Below are positions 20,992-30,963 of a DNA stretch of 38,443 nucleotides, piece by piece. The stretch is from Patescibacteria group bacterium. Its GTDB lineage: Bacteria > Patescibacteriota > Microgenomatia > UBA8517. The DNA lies in contig JALHYA010000008.1 of assembly GCA_022868165.1 (NCBI GenBank), positions 1-38,443 on the forward strand. Reading direction: 5' to 3'. Each line of letters opens with the position of its first letter. Position 1 is the first letter of the stretch. The notes under the pieces were generated by a model. It did not search any database. It had not been told where the DNA came from and saw nothing but the letters and a program-made list of their open reading frames with translations. The position numbers and the translations under genes were made by a program.

Positions 20992-22460
20992 TTCGCGATG
21001 GGCTTTGTTAAATCCAGAATAATATAATCCGGAGTCTTCTCTACCGTCTTAAACCTTTTAGAAGAATTTAAGGTATCCGTATCGTTAAGTGAAATAGAAA
21101 CATAATAAGTCGCGCCCCTTTTAATAATTTCGTCGATTGAATTATCAACAACAGGCCAGCCTCTTCTTTTGGTGTAGTAAAGAAATGTTGTATCCCCGTT
21201 ATACGGGGCAACAATTATTGCGTTTTTTGGCGCTATTCTATCAATCGCCTTGCCTGCTTCAAATATTTCGGGATGATTGATTTTGTAGAATTCTTTAACC
21301 TGAAAAGCACCCATCCCTAACATAATGAGGACCGAAAAAATCAAAATAATTCTGGAGAGAACACGGTTAAAGTGTTCGGATTTCCACATATAAATAGCTC
21401 CTTGGGCCAAAAGCAGAGCAATCGCAGGAATCAGATATATCTGGTAGTAATCATGCCTGACATTGACTGTTGCGAAAATTGTCACATAAAAAAGCATTCC
21501 TATAAAAAACATTAAGTTGAATAAATTCTTTTTAACGGTAGCCAAAATTCCCAAGACAAAAGGAATTAAACCCCAGTAACCCAAAATAAGCTTTCCTATT
21601 CTCTCCACAAAAATCCAACGGAAGAAAGCGGGTCTAAAACGAATCCCGTCTCCGTTAAACATCCATTTCCATTCGGGAATTCCTGCAGGGAATCGACTCA
21701 TCCAGGCTCGCCACAAGATAAACGGAACAAGAATGATTCCTGAATAAACAAGAAGTTTGACAAGAAGTCTGCGGTTTTTAAAAATTCCTTTAAAACCGTA
21801 TTTTTGCAAAAGCAAATAAACCAATGGAATCGTGTAGAAAAGAATGACTGGTTTAATAAGAAGTCCTAAAGCGAACCAAATTCCGGATACATACAAAAAC
21901 AAATATCTCTCTTCGTCGAAATACTTGATAAAACAATAAACTCCTGCCAGAGAGAAAAAAACAGCCATTGGCTCCGGCAAAATCACTCTAGTGAAGTAAA
22001 CATTGTATGGCAAAAGAAGGAAAAAGAAGGAAGAAAGTACTCCTCCCCATTTGCCCAAAAATCTCTTTCCTATGAGAAAGACCAAGTACCCCGATCCAAG
22101 CGCAAAAAAGACAGAAACAAGCCTGCCCCATATCTCGAAAGGAATTGCCGTAAAGTATTTGGCTAAAATTGCATGAGTTGCATTGTAAATCGGAAACTCC
22201 ACAAATCTGTAACCCTGGGGGTTGAACATCCTGGATTGCGTTGAAGATAAGTCATAATAGCGTGGGAGAAGAAGATTTATTCCATTCTCAAGATAAAGTC
22301 GACTCACAGAGGCCGTGTCTGCCTGCCTGAAAGCATGCCAATCGGCAACGGGGTTGTTTATTTTGTAAAGCCTAACCAAAAAACCCGCAAGAAGTATAAT
22401 TGCTAACAAAATGTACTCAATATTTTGTCTAGTTTTGCTCCGAATAGTTTTATTGCTCAT
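20988..22460 (-). CDS. GT-C membrane glycosyltransferase (ArnT/PMT-like)
   Basis: 490 residues with about 11 hydrophobic segments spread over the first 390 residues, then a soluble C-terminal tail with a KTVEKTPDYIILDL ending. GT-C enzymes use polyprenyl-phosphate sugars on the outer membrane face. The first outer loop contains DWHAFRQADT (40-49), a pattern seen in ArnT/PMT-like proteins, with Asp40 or Asp48 as the likely catalytic acid; the loop also has an EFPIYN motif near 91. It overlaps the ligase/polymerase-like gene by 11 bp and the downstream GT4 gene by 4 bp. Confidence 0.85.
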   Translation of the reverse strand: MSNKTIRSKTRQNIEYILLAIILLAGFLVRLYKINNPVADWHAFRQADTASVSRLYLENGINLLLPRYYDLSSTQSRMFNPQGYRFVEFPIYNATHAILAKYFTAIPFEIWGRLVSVFFALGSGYLVFLIGKRFLGKWGGVLSSFFFLLLPYNVYFTRVILPEPMAVFFSLAGVYCFIKYFDEERYLFLYVSGIWFALGLLIKPVILFYTIPLVYLLLQKYGFKGIFKNRRLLVKLLVYSGIILVPFILWRAWMSRFPAGIPEWKWMFNGDGIRFRPAFFRWIFVERIGKLILGYWGLIPFVLGILATVKKNLFNLMFFIGMLFYVTIFATVNVRHDYYQIYLIPAIALLLAQGAIYMWKSEHFNRVLSRIILIFSVLIMLGMGAFQVKEFYKINHPEIFEAGKAIDRIAPKNAIIVAPYNGDTTFLYYTKRRGWPVVDNSIDEIIKRGATYYVSISLNDTDTLNSSKRFKTVEKTPDYIILDLTKPIAK

Positions 22461-23832
22461 TTTTATTTAATCGTGCCAAGGATACCAAAATTCCCATCAA
22501 AAGCCAAAAAAGAATAGCAAATTTTGAAGCTTCAAAAATGTCAATAAAGGTTGCGTTAAGAAATAGCCCGGGCAAAGAGCCTATAAATCCCGCTACAAAC
22601 GCCTTCTCGTATTCGCCGTTAAATCTAAACGGCAAGGATTTAAGAATAACCTCGCCGATTCTAAGAAATATTAAAGCGAATGCAAGAAATCCCAATATTC
22701 CGGTTTCACCCAAAAGCCTCAAGTAATCATTATCCGTGGCTAGAGTAATTGATGAATAGCCAGTGCCCAATAAGGGATTCTTGGAAAGCGCCCTTATTGC
22801 CCTTGGCCATTCGATATTCAGGCGAATTGATGTTGAACGATCCTCGACAATTGCAATCGGTGTAGGAGTTGGTATATTATTATTGACTCTTCGCTCTAGC
22901 GAAGGCTCGTCTGCGGCATAAACAAACCGGCTTGAGTACCCGAAAAGCATCTTCTCGACCTTTTGAAGCCTAACTTTTGTCACATCTATTATCTCCGAAT
23001 AGCGCATGATAAGAGCGCCAGACAGGCTAAAAACAAACAAGCTTATGAACAAAACAACCGGTATGGCCTTGTATTTCTTCACAATCAGAAGCGCAAGGGT
23101 AACACCGATAAGGTAGGAAACGACCGAAATCCTGGACACTGCGCTTGATAGAAGCCACAATCCCGCAAGAAGCAGCAAAAAGAGCACGAATTTTGTCACC
23201 TTTTTCCGGGACAGTGCCATCAAAGTCACAAAAATCGGCAGAACCATTACCAAAAAACTGGCCAAATCATAATGGCCGGCAAAGCCTGCATTAATATGGC
23301 TTCCGGGCACCCAGCGAAGTGCAATCCCCTTTGCATATTCCTCGTTTTGGGTAATTATTATCGGCCAGCCGAAATATCTCTGCCCTAATCCGTAGATGAA
23401 AGTAATGACAACTACTATGCCCAAAAGCTTAACGAAATAAGACAAAAGTTCTTCGTCTTTCTTCTTAAATAAAATTCCGGCTGCCAAAAAGGGCACAAAA
23501 TATTCAATCCGGCGAATCCAGTGCAAAATGCCTATATGGAAAACGACTGAATGGGTTATGGCAATTGCCGAGACCAAAGAAACCAACCCCACGGCAAGAT
23601 AAATGAGCATTGCACGCTCGACATCGCGCTTCATAAACTCTATGGCCCTCGGTAAGACTCTAACAGCGATATAAACCGCTATCACAAAAATAAGAAAATC
23701 TTCAAGTCGTATAGAAACATATGTGCCCGGAATTCGTAGCAAAGGAAACTTGGGATATAAAGGCACCGCCAGCAATACCGCTGCGATTAAATATTTAAAA
23801 AGTCTGTCAGCCGATGATAATAGCTTTTGCAT
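22450..23832 (-). CDS. O-antigen ligase/polymerase-like membrane protein (Wzy/WaaL superfamily)
   Basis: 460 residues from ATG 23832 with about 11-12 membrane helices. The large outer loop (about 270-360) carries Pro/Thr-rich sequence (NNNIPTPTPIAIVEDRS) and ends in the Wzy_C signature: ALSKNPLLGTGYSS, then DNDYLRLLGETGILGF, which identifies this superfamily. Such proteins join lipid-linked repeat units into polymer or transfer glycan to an acceptor. The frame is open further upstream to 23886, but that stretch overlaps the preceding GT2 gene and is not hydrophobic; ATG 23832 gives the expected N-terminus. Sequence cannot separate polymerase from ligase. Confidence 0.88.
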   Translation of the reverse strand: MQKLLSSADRLFKYLIAAVLLAVPLYPKFPLLRIPGTYVSIRLEDFLIFVIAVYIAVRVLPRAIEFMKRDVERAMLIYLAVGLVSLVSAIAITHSVVFHIGILHWIRRIEYFVPFLAAGILFKKKDEELLSYFVKLLGIVVVITFIYGLGQRYFGWPIIITQNEEYAKGIALRWVPGSHINAGFAGHYDLASFLVMVLPIFVTLMALSRKKVTKFVLFLLLLAGLWLLSSAVSRISVVSYLIGVTLALLIVKKYKAIPVVLFISLFVFSLSGALIMRYSEIIDVTKVRLQKVEKMLFGYSSRFVYAADEPSLERRVNNNIPTPTPIAIVEDRSTSIRLNIEWPRAIRALSKNPLLGTGYSSITLATDNDYLRLLGETGILGFLAFALIFLRIGEVILKSLPFRFNGEYEKAFVAGFIGSLPGLFLNATFIDIFEASKFAILFWLLMGILVSLARLNKNEQ

Positions 23833-24718
23833 AAATTCTGGCCGCTTGTGGCCCCTTGAGGATGCCCCAAATAAACATTCTGGCAATTGCTCCGGCCTTT
23901 AGAAATACACGCACAAATGGCAGCTGCCAGCCAGGCATGTTTTTAGAATAAAATATCTTTATTCCCTTATATTCGGAGAGTAAAGAATGCTCTGTTGTCC
24001 CGGAGGCCCCTCCATAGTGGGTAATACTCCACCTCGGCAAATACCATACTTCCCAATCTTTCCTTTTGGCTCTTAAACAGAAATCTACATCCTCGGTGTA
24101 CATAAAATATCCTTCGTCCAGCCCCTTTAATTTGTCGTAAACCTCTCTTTTTACAAGAAGAAACGCACCCGTAAGCCAATCCAGCTGCTTTTCTCTCCTA
24201 TAGAATTCTTCTCCTTTATAAAACGGAGATTGGGAATGCATCGGATGGAAAGGCTTAATTATTCCCGAAAGAACGGGTAAATCTTCCAGAAAAAACATCC
24301 AAGCAAAAACCTTAAATAATGTTGGGAAATAGCCCCCCGTTCCTTGCTGGCTACCGTCCTTGTTCTTTAAAGCGCAGCTTGCGATGCCGGCCTTGGAATG
24401 TTCGTCCATCCAGGCCACCATTTCTCCCAAAACGTTATCGTTTACAACGGTATCGGTATTAAGAAGAAGGAAATACCTTCCCGAAGATGCCCGAAATGCC
24501 TGATTGTTTGCCTTCGCAAAGCCTCGATTGTCCTTATTTGCTATAACTTTGGTCCTTTCTAGACCTTTAACTGCTTCTACCGAACCGTCTTGTGAATCAT
24601 TGTCAACGACTATAATTTCGTAATCTATCCCTTTTGTATAACGTAGGACAGAATGAATGCAATCCAAAGTAAGTTTTTTTGTATTGAAACTTATTATTGC
24701 AATAGAAAGGTCAAGCAT
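23807..24718 (-). CDS. GT2-family glycosyltransferase (WbbL-like)
   Basis: 303 residues. SIAIISFNTKKLTLDCI (5-21), VVDNDSQDGS (37-46), RGFAKANNQAF, the NTDT metal site (87-90) and the TEDVDFCLRAK block (about 217-227) match the rhamnosyltransferase-like GT2 group, and it resembles the protein at 18894-19793. The C-terminus has a hydrophobic stretch (IARMFIWGILKG) that may lie on the membrane. It overlaps the two-TM hypothetical gene by 8 bp at its start and the ligase/polymerase-like gene by 26 bp at its end. Confidence 0.91.
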   Translation of the reverse strand: MLDLSIAIISFNTKKLTLDCIHSVLRYTKGIDYEIIVVDNDSQDGSVEAVKGLERTKVIANKDNRGFAKANNQAFRASSGRYFLLLNTDTVVNDNVLGEMVAWMDEHSKAGIASCALKNKDGSQQGTGGYFPTLFKVFAWMFFLEDLPVLSGIIKPFHPMHSQSPFYKGEEFYRREKQLDWLTGAFLLVKREVYDKLKGLDEGYFMYTEDVDFCLRAKRKDWEVWYLPRWSITHYGGASGTTEHSLLSEYKGIKIFYSKNMPGWQLPFVRVFLKAGAIARMFIWGILKGPQAARIYAKAIIIG

Positions 24719-25247
24719 TTTTCCTCCATCTAAGACTTGCTAGCTCCATGGCCAAAAGAACTATCAACATCAGCGTCGGAACCGCAACGGCAATGCGAAC
24801 CCAGGTAGGGCTTGGAACAAACTTGATAATTATCTTCTGTCGCCAATCTTTGTTATCTATAAAAATCGCGTCCTTTGCCAGCTTTGGCTCAAATCCGTTT
24901 ATGTAAATCGATTCTCTGAACGGATGAACGATTTCCTCCAAAAAAGTGCTTCTCGTTTGATCTCGGATTATTGTTCCTGCTTCCTCGGGGGGATAATTTA
25001 GTCTATAAGCCGGAAGCGAAATTCCCATGAACGAACTCCGGGAAAACTGGTTCTTGTAATATTCCATTACATCCTCGCGTGTGAAATTAGTAAAGTAGGC
25101 TCGCCTAAGCGGCGTTTCCGTATCCGCAGGCTCCTGTGACTGCAAAGCATCGGGCAAGGGTTTGGGGAATGGAGGGTTAGGAAGAACTAAATAGAAAAGC
25201 AGGGCTATCGAAAAGGCTAAAAACAAAATTTTTAGAAATTTTTTCAT
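24711..25247 (-). CDS. Hypothetical two-TM protein of the glycan locus
   Basis: 178 residues from ATG 25247 (a TTG lies one codon upstream). N-terminal helix (about 5-22), an outer segment of about 115 residues rich in charged and aromatic residues (TNFTREDVMEYYKNQF, NYPPEEAGTIIRDQTR), and a second helix near the C-terminus (about 150-168) ending RWRKNA. No enzyme motif and no family recognised. It lies inside the co-translated run between the acetyltransferase and a GT2 gene, so a link to glycan assembly is likely, perhaps as a scaffold or accessory factor (inference). Confidence 0.7.
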   Translation of the reverse strand: MKKFLKILFLAFSIALLFYLVLPNPPFPKPLPDALQSQEPADTETPLRRAYFTNFTREDVMEYYKNQFSRSSFMGISLPAYRLNYPPEEAGTIIRDQTRSTFLEEIVHPFRESIYINGFEPKLAKDAIFIDNKDWRQKIIIKFVPSPTWVRIAVAVPTLMLIVLLAMELASLRWRKNA

Positions 25248-25255
25248 CAAGAAGC

Positions 25256-25852
25256 TTATTGGAAAAATCTGGCCCGGCCCAATTTATAGTTCGGATTTTT
25301 ATTCTTTCTCTCGCCAATCACCTTTGCCGGAACGCCTCCGACTATCGCAAAATCGGGGACATCGGTAGTTACTACGGCTCCGGCCGCAACCACAGCACCT
25401 TTGCCTATCTTGACTCCGGGTAAAATTATGGCTCTGGGGCCGATAAATACGTAGTCCCCTATTTCCACCGGCTCTTCCCTGGCAGAAAAATCTTCGGCTT
25501 CCAAATCGTGTTCCGAATTATAAATCAATACCTGCGAGGCAATATCTACATGGCTGCCAATCTTAATAGGTGCCCTGCCGTCCAAAAAAACATGATCGCC
25601 AATTATCGTATCGTCTCCTAATGATATCCTGCCGGGATAAAAAAAGTTCGCCCACATATGGAAAGTCGAGCCATTTCCAAGTTTTACACCGGCCAGAGTG
25701 TAAAAGAAGTTGCGGACCAGATGAAACGGAATATGACCAACCCATCGCAAAATCATAAGCTCAAAATCCAAGAAATAGTTAAAAACCCTGTTAACTCCCT
25801 TTTTTGCCGCTTCGGAGACGGTTAAATTTCTACCCATTTTGTCTTTAAGCAT
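25256..25852 (-). CDS. Hexapeptide-repeat (left-handed beta-helix) acyltransferase
   Basis: 198 residues from ATG 25852. Hexapeptide repeats are plain: [17 protein letters not shown] (76-92), [15 protein letters not shown] (96-110), and [20 protein letters not shown] (129-148), followed by [16 protein letters not shown] and [12 protein letters not shown], the standard end of maltose/galactoside O-acetyltransferase-like enzymes. Catalytic His115 sits in NSEHD. It probably O-acetylates a sugar of the glycan with acetyl-CoA. ATG 25852 is 5 bp after the upstream GT4 stop; the frame is open to 25909, but the extra residues would lie within that gene. Confidence 0.9.
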   Translation of the reverse strand: MLKDKMGRNLTVSEAAKKGVNRVFNYFLDFELMILRWVGHIPFHLVRNFFYTLAGVKLGNGSTFHMWANFFYPGRISLGDDTIIGDHVFLDGRAPIKIGSHVDIASQVLIYNSEHDLEAEDFSAREEPVEIGDYVFIGPRAIILPGVKIGKGAVVAAGAVVTTDVPDFAIVGGVPAKVIGERKNKNPNYKLGRARFFQ

Positions 25853-25857
25853 ATTTA

Positions 25858-26985
25858 TTATTTGGCGCTTTCCAACACTTTTAGGGTTTCTTGGGCTGTT
25901 TTGTTCCAAGTAAAACCTCTAACCTGCTTCAAACCCTTCTCGACTAGCTTATTATATTCTGTTTTGTCCGCAGAGAGAACTTTTATAATGCCGTCGGCGA
26001 TGCTATCTATATTGGCCGGGTCAACATATACCCCAGCCTCTCCGACAATCTCCGGAAGACTTCCCACGTTCGAAGTTACCACCGGAGTACCCACCGCCAT
26101 CGCCGACAGTGCGTCCAAACCGAACCCCTCCCAGAAAGAAGGAATGGCAAACACCCTGGCGCCCTTAATTATGCCCGGTTTGTCTTCCTCGGAAACAAAA
26201 TCCGTGAAGATTACCTCGCCTTTCAGGTTGAGTTCTTCAACTTTGTGGAAGATTGAACCGTATAGCCAGCCCTTTTTACCCGCAATTACAAGCTTCATAT
26301 TGGGAAAAACCGACCTAACCCTGCTAAAGGCTTCTATAAGCCCCTCAATGTTCTTGCTGGGCTTAAGGGTACCTAGAAACAACACATAGTCACTTACTAT
26401 GGCGTATTTGTTCTTAACGCGTCGCACATCTTCTTGGGAGACACTACTATTGAATCGACTTTCGTCGTAGGCTTCGTGCGTAACCACCACTTTATTCCTG
26501 GCAAACGGATAGTGTCGTACAATGTCATCTTTTGTACTAGTTGATACTGCTATGACCTTCTTTGATACAAAAATCGAATAAGCACTCCAGAGTAATAACT
26601 GCCAAAAGTCATATTTTTTAAATTGTCCCGAAAATTTGAGATAACCAAGGTCATGAATTGTGCATACCCGCGGAGATAGGGAAAAAGGCGCTACATAATG
26701 GCTAGGTGTGAAGATTACGTCGGGTTTGGGGCTTTTGAACATAAGATGTGGCGTCAAACGCTTGATAATCCAGTTTCCCGCTCCCGAAAGCACCTTGTAT
26801 TCAAAGCAGTTGGTGGCTTTTGGGAGCTCCAAGATGGGTTTTTTCTTCAGATAAACTATAATCCTATGCTTCTTTGACCATGTATCCTGTAGCTTGTATA
26901 TCCCCCGCAAGACTTCGAAGGCATATTGATTGACCCCCACCCGACTAACCTCGTTTGCCTCATTTCCGTCGATACCGATAATCAT
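25858..26985 (-). CDS. GT4-family glycosyltransferase with altered EX7E motif
   Basis: 375 residues. [20 protein letters not shown] opens the acceptor domain; [10 protein letters not shown] (109-118), [16 protein letters not shown] (144-159), [18 protein letters not shown] (203-220) and [18 protein letters not shown] (286-303) follow. In the last block the second glutamate of EX7E is serine (Ser294), while Glu286 is kept; the rest of the fold looks intact. It may have changed donor handling or may be less active. 4-bp overlap with the related GT4 gene upstream, which it resembles strongly in its last 60 residues. Confidence 0.88.
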   Translation of the reverse strand: MIIGIDGNEANEVSRVGVNQYAFEVLRGIYKLQDTWSKKHRIIVYLKKKPILELPKATNCFEYKVLSGAGNWIIKRLTPHLMFKSPKPDVIFTPSHYVAPFSLSPRVCTIHDLGYLKFSGQFKKYDFWQLLLWSAYSIFVSKKVIAVSTSTKDDIVRHYPFARNKVVVTHEAYDESRFNSSVSQEDVRRVKNKYAIVSDYVLFLGTLKPSKNIEGLIEAFSRVRSVFPNMKLVIAGKKGWLYGSIFHKVEELNLKGEVIFTDFVSEEDKPGIIKGARVFAIPSFWEGFGLDALSAMAVGTPVVTSNVGSLPEIVGEAGVYVDPANIDSIADGIIKVLSADKTEYNKLVEKGLKQVRGFTWNKTAQETLKVLESAK

Positions 26986-28061
26986 TTCCTGGCCTCCTCG
27001 TACACTTTAAGTGTTTCTTCGGCCGTTTTATCCCAAGAAAATTTTTTGGCCTGTGCAAAACCACTTTTCACCAGCCCGACTCTCCCTCTTAAGGCCTTTT
27101 TTATTCCCTCTGCAATAGAATTGACATCCATTGGGTCAATCAAAACCGCAGCATTTCCGGCAACCTCGGGCAAACTGGATACGTTTGAAGTCACAACCGG
27201 TGTTCCGCAGGCAAAGGCCTGCAAAACAGGCAGTCCGAAGCCCTCATACAACGAGGGAAAGGCAAAGGTTTCAGCACCGCTCATCAGTGCCGGCAAATCC
27301 TTTTCCTCAACATGCCCCAAGAAGTTAAGTGCCCGGACGGAGCGCACATTGACAGTCTGTCTTCCAATCAAAACAAGATTTAGCTCCTCCCCCGCTTTGG
27401 CAAGCTCAAATGCCTTGATTAGTCTTTCGGTATTTTTTCTTCCTCCAACCCCGATTGTGAGAATATACTTTCTTCTGATTCCGTATTTTGCTTTGACTAA
27501 GATTACCTCCTCCGGACTCTTTGGGAAAAACTCTTCTCCGGCAGCCTCATAGATTACCCTAATTCTGGACTCCTCGATTCCATATTCAACCAAGTCCTTT
27601 TTTGTGGACTCAGAAGGAACAATTACCCTATCGGCCTCCTCCCTAACTCTCATTAGCCTGCGGCCTTGCACCTCGAAAATCTTGCGTGCGGTCAATCGAG
27701 GAAAACGCATGGCAGAAAGATCGTGTACGGTAGTAACTTTAAAAGCCCTGCTTGGAGGCTGAGACCAGTCGGACGAATGTAAAACGTCTATTTCTCCAAT
27801 TAAACGCTCTATTCCAAAAATATGAAAGCGGTTCCAAATAAAGTCGGCCATTGACGGAGGTATGGGATAAATTTTTGAGATGAAATTTCCTCTCAAACTC
27901 CCCAGAAAGTGCTCTAAATCTCCCTTGCGCCTCAAAGAGCCACCAAAGAGCACATATTGATTCTCTCTATCAACCTCGAGTAGCTTCCTCACAAGTTCTT
28001 TTGTATAAAAAGAAACTCCCGTCCCATAAATAGTCTGAGAAATATCAATGCCGATTTTCAT
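26982..28061 (-). CDS. GT4-family glycosyltransferase with Gln in the EX7E motif
   Basis: 359 residues from ATG 28061 (MKIGIDISQTIYGTGVSFYT), chosen because it forms a 4-bp ATGA overlap with the upstream GT-C stop and matches the family start. TVHDLSAMRFP (111-121), RVIVPSESTKKDLVEY (145-160), TIGVGGRKNTERLIKAF (202-218) and EGFGLPVLQAFACGTPVV (273-290) are clear. The second EX7E position is Gln281 instead of Glu. It and the next gene (25858-26985) look like diverged copies of one mannosyltransferase-like enzyme. Confidence 0.9.
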   Translation of the reverse strand: MKIGIDISQTIYGTGVSFYTKELVRKLLEVDRENQYVLFGGSLRRKGDLEHFLGSLRGNFISKIYPIPPSMADFIWNRFHIFGIERLIGEIDVLHSSDWSQPPSRAFKVTTVHDLSAMRFPRLTARKIFEVQGRRLMRVREEADRVIVPSESTKKDLVEYGIEESRIRVIYEAAGEEFFPKSPEEVILVKAKYGIRRKYILTIGVGGRKNTERLIKAFELAKAGEELNLVLIGRQTVNVRSVRALNFLGHVEEKDLPALMSGAETFAFPSLYEGFGLPVLQAFACGTPVVTSNVSSLPEVAGNAAVLIDPMDVNSIAEGIKKALRGRVGLVKSGFAQAKKFSWDKTAEETLKVYEEARK

Positions 28062-29491
28062 ATCTTCACCCAATATCTTATCTGACCTACACCCCGAAAT
28101 GAATAAACATTAGTTTCCTGAAATCCATCTGCCTTAATTTCTTGAAATAATGTTCTTGATGGGTCGGTCAAATCGAGCAAATAATCAAAAGTATATAGCG
28201 CCCGTGAACTCATAACTAGCTTGCTTATATTTTTGTCAAACGGAATCCTTATGGCTTTGGCTGAATTGCGGCTGCTATACCACTGGTAAGGCGTGAATGG
28301 CTCAGGATAAACCATAAGAATTGGTTCATCACCATTAGCCTTCTTATCGACAAACGAAACCGCACTTCTCCAGTCCTCCCGCCAAAAATTTTGGTCAAAA
28401 AGATATATACCGGTAAATATCAAATTGAAGATAACGGCGGAAGATAAAAAAACATATCCATATTTCTTATTTGAAAGTCCAAAGGCCAGCAGGATATAGA
28501 AGGCTGGCAAAATGAACAAAAGTCTGAAATAGGAAAATCCCGGAATAAATATTGCTCCGACAAAGGCCAACACCAAAGGCACAATTAGCCAGAGCCAAAT
28601 AATAAGTGCCTCTTTGTATTTCTTTAACGAGTTAAACAAACCTACCACAAAGGCAATTGAGGCCAATAAAACAATAAAGCCGTAAAGTATATTTGGAGAA
28701 AAAGATATTCGTCCCAAAACAAACTTAATCCAAACAAGGGACAAGGATTGAAATGATGCCGTCCCCAAAACAGAAGCCCATGCAGGGAAAGCCAGCAGGT
28801 AATTCCTGGTACCCAGGGATTGGGCTCTAAAAATCGGTTCCCACAAGGACAAAAAAATGATGAGGGGGACGTGGGCAAGAAGAAAACTTTTCCACCAGCT
28901 CCAATGCTTCTTTAGCAAAAATCCCCAAATCCACAGCGCAGCAATAGCGAAAAGCGGAAGATAGTCGCTGACTCCAACCAATAACAGAGATAAAGAAAAA
29001 ATGAACCAGTCAGCTTTTTTTGCATTTTGGCCAATTTTCAAAAAGAAATAGATTGCCAAAGAAACCGCGAAGGTTGAAAGTGCGTACATTCTGGCCTCCT
29101 GTGAATAATAAACGTGTAATCCGGAAGTCGCTATCAGCAGTGCGGAAAAAATTCCGACTTTTTCCCCCGCTAGCCTCTTCCCAATCAAATAAACAACAGG
29201 AATCGTCGTCGCGCCCAAAATAACAGAGGGCAAACGCAAAGAAATTTCGGAATAGCCGAAGATTAGAGACCAAAACTTAAGAATAAAATAAAAAAGTGGA
29301 GGGTGGGTATCTCCTGGCGCAAATTTAGTAATTAAACCTAAAAAAGAATGTCCCTTGATTGCCAGTGCACTAATGGCTTCATCCATCCACAAGGATTGAT
29401 TAATGGCAAGCAACCTAAGCACTATTCCCAAAATGATGATTCCCGTTAAAAGCAGTTTTTTCGCAAGATTGTTATTTACAAGCTTGACCAT
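28058..29491 (-). CDS. GT-C membrane glycosyltransferase (GT39/PMT-like)
   Basis: 477 residues from ATG 29491, about 11 membrane segments and a soluble C-terminal tail. The first outer loop has SLWMDEAIS with the Asp-Glu pair (37-38) typical of GT39-like enzymes, and DTHPPLFYFILKFW (61-74), another hallmark; HVYYSQEARMYAL follows near 145. Likely transfers a sugar from a polyprenyl-phosphate donor outside the membrane. The frame is open to a GTG at 29536, but that would overlap the divergent gene; ATG 29491 is preferred. A TAATAT sequence lies 5-6 nt before it, a possible near-leaderless start. Confidence 0.88.
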   Translation of the reverse strand: MVKLVNNNLAKKLLLTGIIILGIVLRLLAINQSLWMDEAISALAIKGHSFLGLITKFAPGDTHPPLFYFILKFWSLIFGYSEISLRLPSVILGATTIPVVYLIGKRLAGEKVGIFSALLIATSGLHVYYSQEARMYALSTFAVSLAIYFFLKIGQNAKKADWFIFSLSLLLVGVSDYLPLFAIAALWIWGFLLKKHWSWWKSFLLAHVPLIIFLSLWEPIFRAQSLGTRNYLLAFPAWASVLGTASFQSLSLVWIKFVLGRISFSPNILYGFIVLLASIAFVVGLFNSLKKYKEALIIWLWLIVPLVLAFVGAIFIPGFSYFRLLFILPAFYILLAFGLSNKKYGYVFLSSAVIFNLIFTGIYLFDQNFWREDWRSAVSFVDKKANGDEPILMVYPEPFTPYQWYSSRNSAKAIRIPFDKNISKLVMSSRALYTFDYLLDLTDPSRTLFQEIKADGFQETNVYSFRGVGQIRYWVKI

Positions 29492-29529
29492 AGAGAATAT
29501 TAGTATTATTTTACGATAAGTCGGGAAAA

Positions 29530-30963
29530 ATGACACTCACGCTCCCAAAAATAAAATATGCTGTTTTCTTTATTCTTTTTGTTACTTTGATTGTTTTTAC
29601 CCGCTTTTATAATCTCGACAAAACAGCAAGGTTTCTTTGGGATGAATCAAGCGACCTTGTGAGAATGCATCAGATATATGTGGAAAAGAAATTAACCCTA
29701 ATTGGTCCAATCTCAGAGGACGGAAATAAAGTATTCAGTTCCCTCACATACTATATGTTTATGCCTTTCGCCATACTCGGGCATTTCGATCCAGTCAGTA
29801 CCGCGTACGGTTCGGCTTTTTGGGGTATTTTGACAATATGTTTACTTTCTTACTTAACTTACAAAGTTAACACCAAAATGTTGTTTCTTGCCCTACCAAT
29901 TTTTATTTTTTGGTATCCACTTGTGGAAACCGGAAGATGGGCATGGAATCCTAATCTAATTCCTCTTTGGGTAACGTTGGCTTTAATTTTCTATTCGAGA
30001 AAAGGTTTGAATTCGAAGTTCCTTTCGGGACTTTTTATGGGACTCTCTATCCACCAGCATTATTTGGCCATTTTTGCTAGCGCCGGACTTGCACTGGTTA
30101 TTTTCGTTGAAGCTTTAAAGGAAAAAAATCTCAAGAAATTTTTCGTATTTATTCTTGGAATATTCATAACCTTACTGCCATTTGTTATTTTCGATTTAAC
30201 TCACCCTCCGGGACTTTTCCTTTCCAGAATTCTCTATTTCAACTATCTGGAAGGTACGGCAACCAAAACTACTTATCTTTCGAACTTTTTTTCGGTAATA
30301 AGTGGCTCTTTTCAGTACTTTACACAGTCGGTATTTCTTAAAATCATGCTATTTTTATCTATCTCATTGTTAGTACTAATAGATATTAAAAATCGTTCAA
30401 AGGCCCTTCCTTTTGTCGCTATTTTCTTTATGCAGATTCTTGGTCTCTCGTTGGTTAAGGGCTTTTCCAACCACTATATATTAGCCGGCATTCCTTTTTT
30501 TATTGTTTACTTAATTTATCCAAGGAAAAATGCCAGCAAAATATTATCCTTTATTTGTCTTGGAATAATTTTAATTTCATCGATTTTTAGCTTTCCTGAA
30601 CAAATAAAAAAGATTACCTGGGAGAGCGACATCGCATCTACTCGCTATATAACAAATATCATCCAGAAGACAATTCAAAAAAATGACCTTAAAAATGCAA
30701 ATCTTGCGGTTTTAGCCAGCGACGATCCAAATACCTACGGAAGAAGATACCGAGATTTGCTTTTGCTGCGAGGCTTAACTTTAAAAACTAAGGGGGAGTA
30801 CGACATATCCGACGCGCTATTTGTTATCTCCACCTCATCTTTAGATGCAGTACGAAAAGACAATGCCTATGAAATTGACCGTTTCCGCTCCGGACCCTTA
30901 GTTAACTCTTGGGAAGTTCCCGATTCCAATTGGAGAATCTTTTTATTCTCGAGGTCTATTTAA
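29530..30963 (+). CDS. GT-C membrane glycosyltransferase-like protein (lone plus-strand gene of the locus)
   Basis: 477 residues, about 11 membrane segments. The first outer loop has FLWDESSD with a WDE motif (37-39); WNPNLIPLW (139-147), LSIHQHYLA and FDLTHPPG (221-228) are shared in form with the proteins at 31813 and 34076. The C-terminal soluble tail is about 120 residues. It diverges from the GT-C gene at 28058-29491 across 38 bp and converges on the GT2 gene at 30956 with an 8-bp overlap. The sequence is AT-rich (about 32% GC on one sampled line). A GGGAAA ribosome site precedes ATG 29530. Substrate unknown. Confidence 0.85.
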   Translation: MTLTLPKIKYAVFFILFVTLIVFTRFYNLDKTARFLWDESSDLVRMHQIYVEKKLTLIGPISEDGNKVFSSLTYYMFMPFAILGHFDPVSTAYGSAFWGILTICLLSYLTYKVNTKMLFLALPIFIFWYPLVETGRWAWNPNLIPLWVTLALIFYSRKGLNSKFLSGLFMGLSIHQHYLAIFASAGLALVIFVEALKEKNLKKFFVFILGIFITLLPFVIFDLTHPPGLFLSRILYFNYLEGTATKTTYLSNFFSVISGSFQYFTQSVFLKIMLFLSISLLVLIDIKNRSKALPFVAIFFMQILGLSLVKGFSNHYILAGIPFFIVYLIYPRKNASKILSFICLGIILISSIFSFPEQIKKITWESDIASTRYITNIIQKTIQKNDLKNANLAVLASDDPNTYGRRYRDLLLLRGLTLKTKGEYDISDALFVISTSSLDAVRKDNAYEIDRFRSGPLVNSWEVPDSNWRIFLFSRSI

